Program-made: the position numbers and the translations under genes | Notes under the pieces: generated by a model | The model's database searches: none | Seen by the model: only the letters and a program-made list of their open reading frames with translations | What the model was told of the DNA's origin: nothing | In this document: positions 27,201-39,200 of the stretch, one piece after another | How the letters are laid out: the number at the start of each line of letters is the position of its first letter | Numbering within the stretch: the stretch's first letter is position 1 | Source: Scolanthus callimorphus | Taxonomy: Eukaryota; Cnidaria; Anthozoa; Actiniaria; Edwardsiidae | DNA: 64,000 nt | Assembly: GCA_033964015.1 (NCBI GenBank) | Contig: CM066913.1 | Location: forward strand, 28,608,790 to 28,672,789 | Direction of reading: 5' to 3'

Positions 27201-30200
27201 CAAGATATCCATGGCTTTGATGAAAGCTTTGGGTGCGTCAGAGTGTTGAGGGGGTGGGGGTTGACCTCCGTGTAGGGGGGATACATGAATAAGACTTACC
27301 CCTGTGTTAGCATCATAATAAAGTCCTGTACTGGAGTCGTAGTAGTATCCTGATGTAGGGTCATATACAAAATTGGACTGAGGAGTGGCAGCAGCATCTG
27401 CGTCTGTGGCAGGCGTGTCAGAGGCAGCTTCTGCTTCTGCCGATGCATCTGGTGATGACACATGGAAATAAGAATGGAACGACTCCAACAGAAGTGAAAC
27501 TAAACATAAGGAAGATGTAAGGTGAAGGAGTAAGAAGCGAAAACCAAAACCATTTGCGGCACACATACCAGTTGGCTGTTGGACTGCTGTCACTTGTTGC
27601 TGATATTGAAACAACAGAATTCAATTATTCATTAGGGCTGGAATAGACTGTGCTTGCCACTCCTTTTCAGAGGAAAGAGTTGGTACATCCAAAAAGTTAA
27701 GCTTGTATTTCTATGGCAAACAAGACACCTTTAACTCCTTTCTTTCAATAATTCTTTCTGAAAATGACTAGGATTCCATTCTCCTATTGTTTATTTCCAA
27801 GTTGCAGTTTTTGATAAGTTCAACTTGGGGGGGGGGGGGGGGGGGGGGGGATCAAAATCACCAAATGTCTGACCAAATAAATTATGTCTATGTCTAGATG
27901 TCTATGACCAAACTTCAGATATGTCCGGCCAATTTCCACTAGAGACAACCAAGAAAAAAGGTTCAATGGACATATGTCCGATCAAACAAGAGAAATTATT
28001 TCCAACTCTGTATGCTATGGCTGTTTTCCATCGTGTTTTCCATTCTTACACCATTTGGCTAAACAATATTAGGTGACCAAATAAACTGATCCTACACTAA
28101 GCTATAAGCAGCATGTCCAAAATGTCTACTTCTTGGCTTTGATCGTTAAACATTCACAATTTGGTGTGTGCCTAAATACTGTAGTTTGTCATGGCTGTGT
28201 AATATTTGAGTACAAATACCTGCTGGTGGTAGGATGCAGCATATGCCTGCTGTGATGTATAGTCTGCTGGTGACCCTGCTGTAGCCGCTGCTTGTGCCTG
28301 GGCTATGGCATTAGCAGCAGCACTAGAGGTTGGCTGGGTGACACTGGACCACTGTGCTTGCTCTATTGCTGCAGTAGCTGCATTACTGAGGAAGTGAAAA
28401 CAAGAACCAAGTCATTTTTTCATTGGAAGATATTAGACATCACTGCTACCCTGGAAATAGACCAATTCAGTAGACCAATTCTCTTTAGCACAGAGTGAAT
28501 GACAGTAACTAGGCACCATGAATGACAGTTACTAGGTACATTGAATGGCAGTAACTATGTAGGCAAAGTGAATAACAGTAACTAAGCACAGTGAATGACA
28601 GTTACTAGGTACATTGAATGGCAGTAACTATGTAGGCAAAGTGAATAACAGTAACTAAGCACAGTGAATGACAGTTACTAGGTACATTGAATGGCAGTAA
28701 CTATGTAGGCAAAGTGAATGACAGTAACTAAGCACAGTGAATGACAGTTACTAGGTACATTGAATGGCAGTAACTATGTAGGCAAAGTGAATAACAGTAA
28801 CTAGGCACCATGAATGACAGTTACTAGGTACATTGAATGGCAGTAACTATGTAGGCAAAGTGAATGACAGTAACTAAGCACAGTGAATGACAGTTACTAG
28901 GTACATTGAATGGCAATACTATGTAGGCAAAGTGAACAACAGTAACTAGGCACCATGAATGACAGTTACTAGGTACATTGAATGGCAGTAACTATGTAGG
29001 CAAAGTGAATGACAGTAACTAAGCACAGTGAATGACAGTCACTAGGTACATTGAATGGCAGTAACTATGTAGGCAAAGTGAATAACAGTAACTAAGCACA
29101 GTGAATGACAGTTACTAGGTACATTGAATGGCAGTAACTATGTAGGCAAAGTGAATAACAGTAACTAGGCACCATGAATGACAGTTACTAGGTACATTGA
29201 ATGGCAGTAACTATGTAGGCAAAGTGAATAACAGTAACTAAGCACAGTGAATGACAGTTACTAGGTACATTGAATGGCAGTAACTATGTAGGCAAAGTGA
29301 ATAACAGTAACTAAGCACAGTGAATGACAGTTACTAGGTACATTGAATGGCAGTAACTATGTAGGCAAAGTGAATAACAGTAACTAAGCACAGTGAATGA
29401 CAGTTACTAGGTACATTGAATGGCAGTAACTATGTAGGCAAAGTGAATAACAGTAACTAAGCACAGTGAATGACAGTTACTAGGTACATTGAATGGCAGT
29501 AACTATGTAGGCAAAGTGAATAACAGTAACTAAGCACAGTGAATGACAGTTACTAGGTACATTGAATGGCAGTAACTATGTAGGCAAAGTGAATAACAGT
29601 AACTAAGCACAGTGAATGACAGTTACTAGGTACATTGAATGGCAGTAACTATGTAGGCAAAGTGAACAACAGTAACTAAGCACAGTGAATGACAGTTACT
29701 AGGTACATTGAATGGCAGTAACTATGTAGGCAAAGTGAACAACAGTAACTAGGCACCATGAATGACAGTTACTAGGTACATTGAATGGCAGTAACTATGT
29801 AGGCAAAGTGAATAACAGTAACTAAGCACAGTGAATGACAGTTACTAGGTACATTGAATGGCAGTAACTATGTAGGCAAAGTGAATAACAGTAACTAAGC
29901 ACAGTGAATGACAGTTACTAGGTACATTGAATGGCAGTAACTATGTAGGCAAAGTGAATAACAGTAACTAAGCACAGTGAATGACAGTTACTAGGTACAT
30001 TGAATGGCAGTAACTATGTAGGCAAAGTGAATAACAGTAACTAAGCACAGTGAATGACAGTTACTAGGTACATTGAATGGCAGTAACTATGTAGGCAAAG
30101 TGAATAACAGTAACTAGGCACAGTGAATGACAGTTACTAGGTACATTGAATGGCAGTAACTATGTAGGCAAAGTGAATAACAGTAACTAAGCACAGTGAA

Positions 30201-33200
30201 TGACAGTTACTAGGTACATTGAATGGCAGTAACTATGTAGGCAAAGTGAATAACAGTAACTAGGCACAGTGAATGACAGTTAATAGGTACATTGAATGGC
30301 AGTAACTATGTAGGCAGAGTGAATAACAGTAACTAAGCACCGTGAATGACAGTTAATAGGTACATTGAATGGCAGTAACTATGTAGGCAAAGTGAATAAC
30401 AGTAACTAAGCACAGTGAATGACAGTTAATAGGTACATTGAATGGCAGTAACTATGTAGGCAAAGTGAATAACAGTAACTAAGCACAGTGAATGACAGTT
30501 AATAGGTACATTGAATGGCAGTAACTATGTAGGCAAAGTGAATAACAGTAACTAAGCACAGTGAATGACAGTTAATAGGTACATTGAATGGCAGTAACTA
30601 TGTAGGCAAAGTGAATAACAGTAACTAGGCACAGTGAATGACAGTTAATAGGTACATTGAATGGCAGTAACTATGTAGGCAAAGTGAACAACAGTAACTA
30701 GGCACCATGAATGACAGTTACTAGGTACATTGAATGGCAGTAACTATGTAGGCAAAGTGAATAACAGTAACTAAGCACAGTGAATGACAGTTACTAGGTA
30801 CATTGAATGGCAGTAACTATGTAGGCAAAGTGAATAACAGTAACTAAGCACAGTGAATGACAGTTACTAGGTACATTGAATGGCAGTAACTATGTAGGCA
30901 AAGTGAACAACAGTAACTAGGCACCATGAATGACAGTTACTAGGTACATTGAATGGCAGTAACTATGTAGGCAAAGTGAATAACAGTAACTAAGCACAGT
31001 GAATGACAGTTACTAGGTACATTGAATGGCAGTAACTATGTAGGCAAAGTGAATAACAGTAACTAAGCACAGTGAATGACAGTTACTAGGTACATTGAAT
31101 GGCAGTAACTATGTAGGCAAAGTGAATAACAGTAACTAAGCACAGTGAATGACAGTTACTAGGTACATTGAATGGCAGTAACTATGTAGGCAAAGTGAAT
31201 AACAGTAACTAAGCACAGTGAATGACAGTTAATAGGTACATTGAATGGCAGTAACTATGTAGGCAAAGTGAATAACAGTAACTAAGCACAGTGAATGACA
31301 GTACCATATTTACCCGTATAAGACGCACCCGTATATAAGACGCACCTTGAATGTTGAGGTCATTTTGGCAAAAAAAATCTATTTCTAGATTTTCAATTTG
31401 TATTGCGTGCACTAGCACTTCCATAAAGATATCTCATGAGAAATAGACTGGCAGTAAGCGGAAAATGACAATTTAAACATGAGGGCAAAATGTTTTACCC
31501 CACGAACAGAGGAGTAAAATATTCCAACCATTTCTTCATTTTATTTTGTTTGTTTGAGATAAATATTGTGCTACACACGATTTTTCACAAAATTTGGGTA
31601 AGTAGTTGTGCTAATATTTCTATGCCATTGTAGCCTTCTAGCAGGCGTTTACAGGCTGATTTTATCACAAAAATCCCGGAGTTCGTCGTCGAGTGCCGAC
31701 CAGCGCCATCTTGGGTTTTTGGATGTGCGTCCTGGGCCGAGTGACAAAATCAAAAATGGTGCTCGCAACTACGAACTCTGTGATTTTCGCAATAAAAACA
31801 GCCTCCAACGCCTGCTGGCAGGTTTCATGGATCGAAATCCTAGCTTTTTTATGTGCAACCGAACCACACAACCATGAATCAGCAAAATTGTAAAGGATCT
31901 TTTGTAATTGTTGTTATGCAAATTCCCAAAAGCGATGCTCCGTGTACAAGACGCACCCCGATTTTAAAGGTCATTTTGGATTGAAACAAGTGTGTCTTAT
32001 ATACGGGTAAATATGGTAACTAGGCACAGTGAATGACACTGCACATAGTGGCAGTCTACAGTAAGCAGTGCTCTAGTGAAATCTGATGTTGAAAGCACCT
32101 TGTAGTTTTTATCCCTGAGGTGGGCTCACTGTTCTTAGCATAGAGTACTGTCACCAGTCTGCCATCAATTTCCAAAGGAGGGTTCATCTGGTTAATTTGT
32201 TCCAATAACTTGGTTGCATCCTGCATAAAGAGACAATAAACTAGTTCAGAAAACTTCCAGAAAACATTTTCAGGCAAGGTACCTATTCTTTCGCCTTGTA
32301 ATACATACCTCGACAGAAGCCATTTCAACAAAGCAAAACCCTCTAGAGGTACTGGTGAGCTTGTCTCGGATGAGTCGAATATCAAAGATGGATAATGTAG
32401 TTATGGCTGTTACAGCCCTTCGAATCTGAGTAAGCAAGAAACAACATGATAGCACATACGGTATAGGCAGGTATTAAAAGGTCACTCTGCTCACTGTCTG
32501 TTTTATTAGCACAACACTCCAGCACCTCCTAAGTATTTCCTGCCATTGTAGGTACCGGTAATGGTATCTATTATCCAAATGGCAGGAAATAGAGCATAGT
32601 TTCTGCTACCAGTATTAATAAAACATATATACAGGTTGTGTTGGTGTGGATATGCATATATACAGGGTATCTGTCAGGTTGTGTTGGTGTGGATATGCAT
32701 ATATACAGGGTATCTTTCAGGTTGTGTTGGTGTGGATATGCATATATACAGGGTATCTGTCAGGTTGTGTTGGTGTGGATATGATTATATACAGGGTATC
32801 TGTCAGGTTGTGTTGGTGTGGATATGCATATATACACTAGGGTATCTGTCAGGTTGTGTTGGTGTGGATATGCATATATACAGGGTATCTGTCAGGTTGT
32901 GTTGGTGTGGATATGCATATATACAGGGTATCTGTCAGGTTGTGTTGGTGTGGATATGATTATATACAGGGTATCTGTCAGGTTGTGTTGGTGTGGATAT
33001 GCATATATACACTAGGGTATCTGTCAGGTTGTGTTGGTGTGGATATGCATATATACCGTACCGCCCTCGAGTAACGTAACATCGACTCGCGAGTCGCGAG
33101 TCTATTTTTATACTCGAAAGACTCGAGGCTCGCGAGTCTGTTTTTAATGAGTAGCCTCATTAAACAAGTCACTCGAACGGCTCGAGGCACTCTTGACTCG

Positions 33201-36200
33201 CGAGTCTTTCGAGTCTACAAATTGTTTAAAAAAGGTGAAGTTTTACACAGCCAGGAAGAGATAAGAACAAATGTGATAGGTATTTTAAATCAAAGTTATT
33301 TGCTAGCGATGAAAAACTCAAGTGAATTCACAACAACAATCATCAACAATCAAGTTATTCACTAAATACATGTAAGTCATAAGTCTGAAAAAGCATCGCG
33401 GCAAACTAGAAATAAAGAAGTCATTGCGTGGTCCGGCGAGAAATTTTTAGCGCTCTGTCGAATATCTGCTACCGGTACAGGTTAAAAAATAACAAGCAAG
33501 CGATTTTAAACTTTTAGCTACCTTCTAGTAACGCTTCAGTATTGAATTTTTTCGACACAAAGCAAAAAGTAACATTTGCTTCAGAAATATTTGAGCGCTG
33601 TCAAATTCTCGTCAAATTAATTAGCACGCTGTAAAACTTGTCTCCCTACCGTCTGGGATTTTGTAAATAAAATTGCGACATGACGGCGGCCTTTACACTT
33701 GTTAAAAAGTTCGAACAAGAAGCCGAGTGATTGAGTACAGGGTGAGTAAAACTCTTGCGCTTTTGCATTCCCCTATCGAGTTCGCATCAAAATAAACATC
33801 AGAAAGGCACAGCCTAGGCTTTAATTTGATATAAAGTTTTGTCTAGTTTCATAGAAAATTCATCTTGTAATTGCGAAATCCGAATTTGGCATCACGGCGG
33901 CTTTTTACACATTTGTTGAGTTCGAACAAGAAGCCGAGTGATTGAGAGTAAAACTCTCGCGTTTTTCGTTCCGCTATCAAGTTCGCATCAGAATAAACAT
34001 CAGAAACGCAAACTACCCGAAACTACACAACCTAGGCTTTAATTTGATATAAGTTTTGTCTAGTTTAATAGAGAATTCATCTTGTTATACCGAAATCCGA
34101 CTTTGGCATCACGGCGGCTTTTACACTTTAGTTGAGTTCGAACAAGAAGCCAAGTGATTGAGTAAAACTCTGCGCTTTTGCTTTCCCCTGTCAAGTTTGC
34201 ATCACAATAAACATCAGAAACGCAAACTACACAACCTAGGCTTTGATTTGATATAAGTTTTGTCTATTTTCTTAGAGAATCCATCTTGTAATTGTAAAAT
34301 CTGACTTCTGAACAAGAAGCCGAGTGATTGAAACTGATTGCGCTTTTGCAAACTGCACATGGCATCTTATAATTGCGAAATAGCTGAAAAAGCGGGAAAA
34401 GGAGGTTTTTATTTGCTAATTTTCTTCATCTGCAAAAGCGTTGCGAGATGGCGCGCGCACTTGAATGGCTTCCAAATAAAAGTCTGTAAAAATAAAAAAA
34501 TAAAATAAAATAAAAGTCTGTCGTCCATCGGATTTTTGCTACTTCAATTTTAAATCACGAAAAACACCTGTACGATTTGTGTAACTTTATTCTCAAGAGA
34601 CAAGATATTCAGAGCTGACAGCGACTCTACAAAAAGATTGCCGGTGACAACCATATATATGCCCAGCATCGTGCTTGTTTTGAATGAAGCTATTATTGGC
34701 CTTTATCCGCCGCACAACAACGATTGAAAATCCTCCGTCTTCTTGTCAAACTGCCATATTTTCGAGAACAATTTCTTTCGCTATCTTATCTGTACCGGTA
34801 TTTTTGTCTTTCGATCTTCCTGACTCGCGAGCCGCTCGCGAGTCTCAACCAGCCAGCTTTATGCAAACAAAGGAACCAGCCACTCGAAACGTTCGAGTGA
34901 CTTATGAATATCATGAATATGCAGCCTGAAAATACTCGCGAGCCTCGAGTCTTTCGAGTATAAAAATAGACTCGAGACTCGCGAGTCGATGTTACGTTAC
35001 TCGAGGGCGGTACGGTATTGGTATCTGTCAGGTTGTGTTGGTGTGGATATGCATATATACAGGGTATCTGTCAGGTTGTGTTGGTGTGGATATGATTATA
35101 TACAGGGTATCTGTCAGGTTGTGTTGGTGTGGATATGCATATATACACTAGGGTATCTGTCAGGTTGTGTTGGTGTGGATATGCATATATACAGGGTATC
35201 TGTCAGGTTGTGTTGGTGTGGATATGCATATATACACTAGGGTATCTGTCAGGTTGTGTTGGTGTGGATATGCATATATACAGGGTATCTGTCAGGTTGT
35301 GTTAGACAGGTGTGGATATGCATATATACACTGGTATCTGTCAGGTTGTGTTGGTGTGGATATGCATACATACACCTTTCACATCTCTGGTGAATTTTTC
35401 ACACCCTATCAGATGCCCTGTATGTAAGCTCACTATGAACTACATTATCTGGTGTGAGTTTCTAACCCTGCATTAGGGTCACTAATGTGCAAAATATGGT
35501 AGTACTTACAGTATCCTCATTGGTGAGCACATCTAGCCCTTTGAAAATTAGAACTGTAGAGACAATAGAAAGGGTCAGACAAAGACATGTTGGAAAGAAG
35601 TTCACATTTTCAAAAGGTAACACCATTATAATATTAGCAGCACATCAGCTTCCCTTTCATGCTTACCTTTACAAGGAGGAGCAGAATAGGTTTCTTTCTC
35701 GTCTTTATTTGATTCTACCACAAAGAAAAGCATTTGATAATTATATCATTTTTTGATCAGAACAATTTCACATTTGGCAAAGCTAATAAACAGAAATTAT
35801 TTGTCAGGCAGCAGAGGTGCATGGAAAATATTTAAAAAAAGAACTGAAAGGGTTTTGTGCACCACGCCAGTGACTGGTTAGTGCAGTGGTAGAGTGCTAG
35901 GCTGTGATGCCAAACCAATTCAACTTTGATGAACATGGTGAACTACCAATCATGCCATAGTTCAACAATGTTGAATTGGTTTGGCAACCCCATTCAAGGA
36001 GGCACATTCAACAAATGTTGCATTGGTCTGCCGCAGCCTTTAAAACAAACAACAAGCAACTTGCAGTGGGACTAACCTGGTTTTGGTTCACCACAGTTAA
36101 AGCAAGTGTTACGTTTTCGTGAGGAGAAGTTTTGTGTTCCACACTGAAATACAAAAAAGTGAGTTATAGACATTAGGGATCCAACCTTGGGAGTTTGCAC

Positions 36201-39200
36201 AAAGAATAATGATAGGTAGTTTTTGAATCTTACAGTCTTGTGACTGAATTATATACACTATTGTGTAATGCTTTACAAAAATCCTATAATACCTTTCATG
36301 ATAATACTAATAATAGAATATACTATAGATAATAGGATAAAAACTACAGTATCAAGCCATGGTCAAACTCATGAATCATGAGCTTTAAAATCTATTGGTT
36401 TTTACATTAGCCATTAGTATATACATTCTCTTCTCTCTCAGATGGGATGATCTAGCTTTACATAAAGGGAGAAGACAGGAGGGATGACACGCTCCCTAAC
36501 AAAGTAAGCTGGAAAGAGAACTTCGACCATCTGGATAACTTTTCTTACCCCACAGCAACTCAGTTTTGATTTCCTTGTCCCAAAGGGGGTTGTTATCAAA
36601 GGGTATCCCCCATATTTGATATGTCATGTATCATTATGGTGCTTAATACCTTACTGCATGCCCAGTCTTTGTCTTGTCCAGGTTTAGGTCGACTGTACTC
36701 TACTCCAATGGTATAACCCATTAACTTGAGTGGGCCCTACACATTAATCAACAAGAAAATGTCATCAAACACTATACCTGAAGTTTTTAAGGCAACAACA
36801 AAATAAAATTTCCATTTTTTGATTTTCAGGGAAATCAAGAGGGGTCACTTTTCAGCACTGGTGAATTAAGATGGAATAACCCAATCACATCTTGTTACTG
36901 ATCTCTCACTCTCTGCAGATTCTTATTATTCACAGCACATGGTGTTTTGACATTTGAGTAGGTGCAAGATTGGTATGCATTCTACAAAAAATATGCTCCT
37001 ATATGGCTGGCTCTCCTGCTTTTCAACTGACTCCCCAAGCACTAACACAAGCTTGGCTCATTTTGGCTCAGCCGTGCTTCACCATCTAAGAGTCAACTAC
37101 ATGTATGCAGCCTAATTTTAAAATATGGCTTAAGCATAATAATTTCTGGTATAAAAGAATAGTTTAACTCACATTTAAATAGTCCATCCATGCCTTAGCA
37201 TTCTCCTCGGTTTCAAATTCAACAAACCCAAACCCTCGTGTGTAACCTGGAATAAAATGCACAAATATGTGAAGGTTAACTTTGCAAAGTGTGAAGGTTA
37301 ACTTTTTAAAGGTGCACGTTTGGTTGAAAAGTAGTCATAGTTTTTGCACTCTGATTGGCTGAAAAAGAACGTCAAAACTGCTGCCAATCAACAAGCAAGA
37401 AACATGACAACTTCCAGGCAAAATGTGCATGGTCTGGCTCCAGCAATTGTCCATTCCCCTCCCCCCTCCCCTCCCCACATAGAGAAGGGATTGGAAACTC
37501 TGGGGGTAGGGGGCCAATTTAGCTGATTTTTTTCCATACAAATACTGTATTTTATCTTTGGAAAATCCAGAGGGGTGGGGGTCACATTCAACACCCTTCC
37601 GTGGGAGGGAATGGATATTTTCTGGAACCACACATGGTTGAAAAATAAACCAACCTGAAAAAATTGTCATGCTTCATGGATGGGCTCAAATGGAAGTAAC
37701 AAAGAATAATGGTGCATTATTACACATGTAACATGGGTGATGAATAATTTAAGACATAATCAAATGTACACAACTCACTTATATGTTTCTGATGCACATG
37801 TATTGCCAAAACTTTTCTCAGTCTCAGGATCTTGCCTTTTGTTACTGTATGTCTTTTCCTTTATTAAATTTTCATTCTCAAATATTGAAACGTGAATCTC
37901 ACTATCTTAAACACCTCTTACACAAGTCTGGTCCTTGAACTGGTACTCTCCTAGTTTGATTATAAAAACTGGCTCTTACATATTTAAAGGGTTATTTAGA
38001 GGGAATAATGCCTCACCAATTTTGTTTCTGACAATCCTAACATCTTTGAATGGGACTTCGGCAGCATAGAGTTCTTGCAGGATCTATATTAGAGGAAAAA
38101 TTCTAATTGTGCATCATTTTCAAACAAAGCAAAATATTCTAATAACCAAAAAATTCATTCACTAAACTTCTGACATTCAAGAAAATAGCAACTTGATCAA
38201 CATGATAAACCAAGAATAAGGGGATACAGTGGAACCTCTACCTATTAAGCGGCCACCCTTGATACCAAGCCAAGTGGCTGCTTAGAGGGACACTTAGTGG
38301 AGGTAGTACAAGAAAAGTCAGTCACTGTTGCACTGTAAAAATGCTTCTCAAAGAACTGCTCAAAAAGCCTGTAACAGACTGTACTGTAACAAACATTTGG
38401 CTCTGACATATCATCATATGTCCTAGGGCCTTTCTGTGGTGCAAGTAAAACAATGTTTAACAATTTTGCTTAGGAATTTGGCAGTAACTTCAGCAGGAAA
38501 TTTTATGTGAAATTGACTGTAATGTAAATTAATTGTAAATTGTAATTGTAAATTAAATAAATCATAATAACCCTACATACATCATCTTCGCTGATTTCAT
38601 CCCGCAATCCATGAAGCATGATGACAGATGTAGGTGGGCCTGTATCCCTTTGATGTCGAATGGAGTCTGTTTTGCGATAATCCCTATCATCCCCTCTGTC
38701 CCGATCCCTTTCTCTTCTCTCTCTGTCTCTATCCCTCTCTCGGTCTCTATCTCTGTCCCTCTCCATGTCTCTATCTCGATCTCTAACTCTGTCTCTATCT
38801 CGGCCTCTATCCCGGTCTCTATCCCTTGATCTGTCTCGACCTCTGTCACTGTCTCCATCATCCCACCGAGTTCTTCTCTCCCTTGGTCGATCATCTCTAC
38901 GAGACTGGAATAAAACAAACAATCGTGTTGATGACTTAGTCTTTGGACAGCATGGGGATTAAGTTTTCTCCTGACCCTTGGACTCCTGAGAGTGTGAATA
39001 CATGAAAATCCATCTTGGGTGGAATAATCAAGTGAACAATGAAGAGGAGAATCCTGTTGAAGCAGATGAGAGTTTGTATTTTTCTCAAGGAAACTCTTTT
39101 AAAATGTTGCAGAAACATGAAGCGGAACAGCCATGCCTATAAATAACAATGGCAATGGCTTCTGGAATATACACAAGAAATGCCAAGTAGTTTGCCTTCT

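Noticed and set aside
14966..31301. Regular repeat arrays considered as CRISPR
   Set aside because: Units are head-to-tail with no unique spacers, and the host is clearly eukaryotic with introns.
35860..35930. Possible tRNA gene (A-box-like TGGTTAGTGCAGTGG)
   Set aside because: No B box, acceptor stem or anticodon arm could be folded. At most a SINE relic.
37335..37670. 111-aa minus-strand ORF
   Set aside because: It lies in an RBM intron within a compositionally odd repeat and has no domain signature.
38611..38962. Ser/Leu/Arg-rich plus-strand ORFs
   Set aside because: Antisense of the RD-rich RBM exon.
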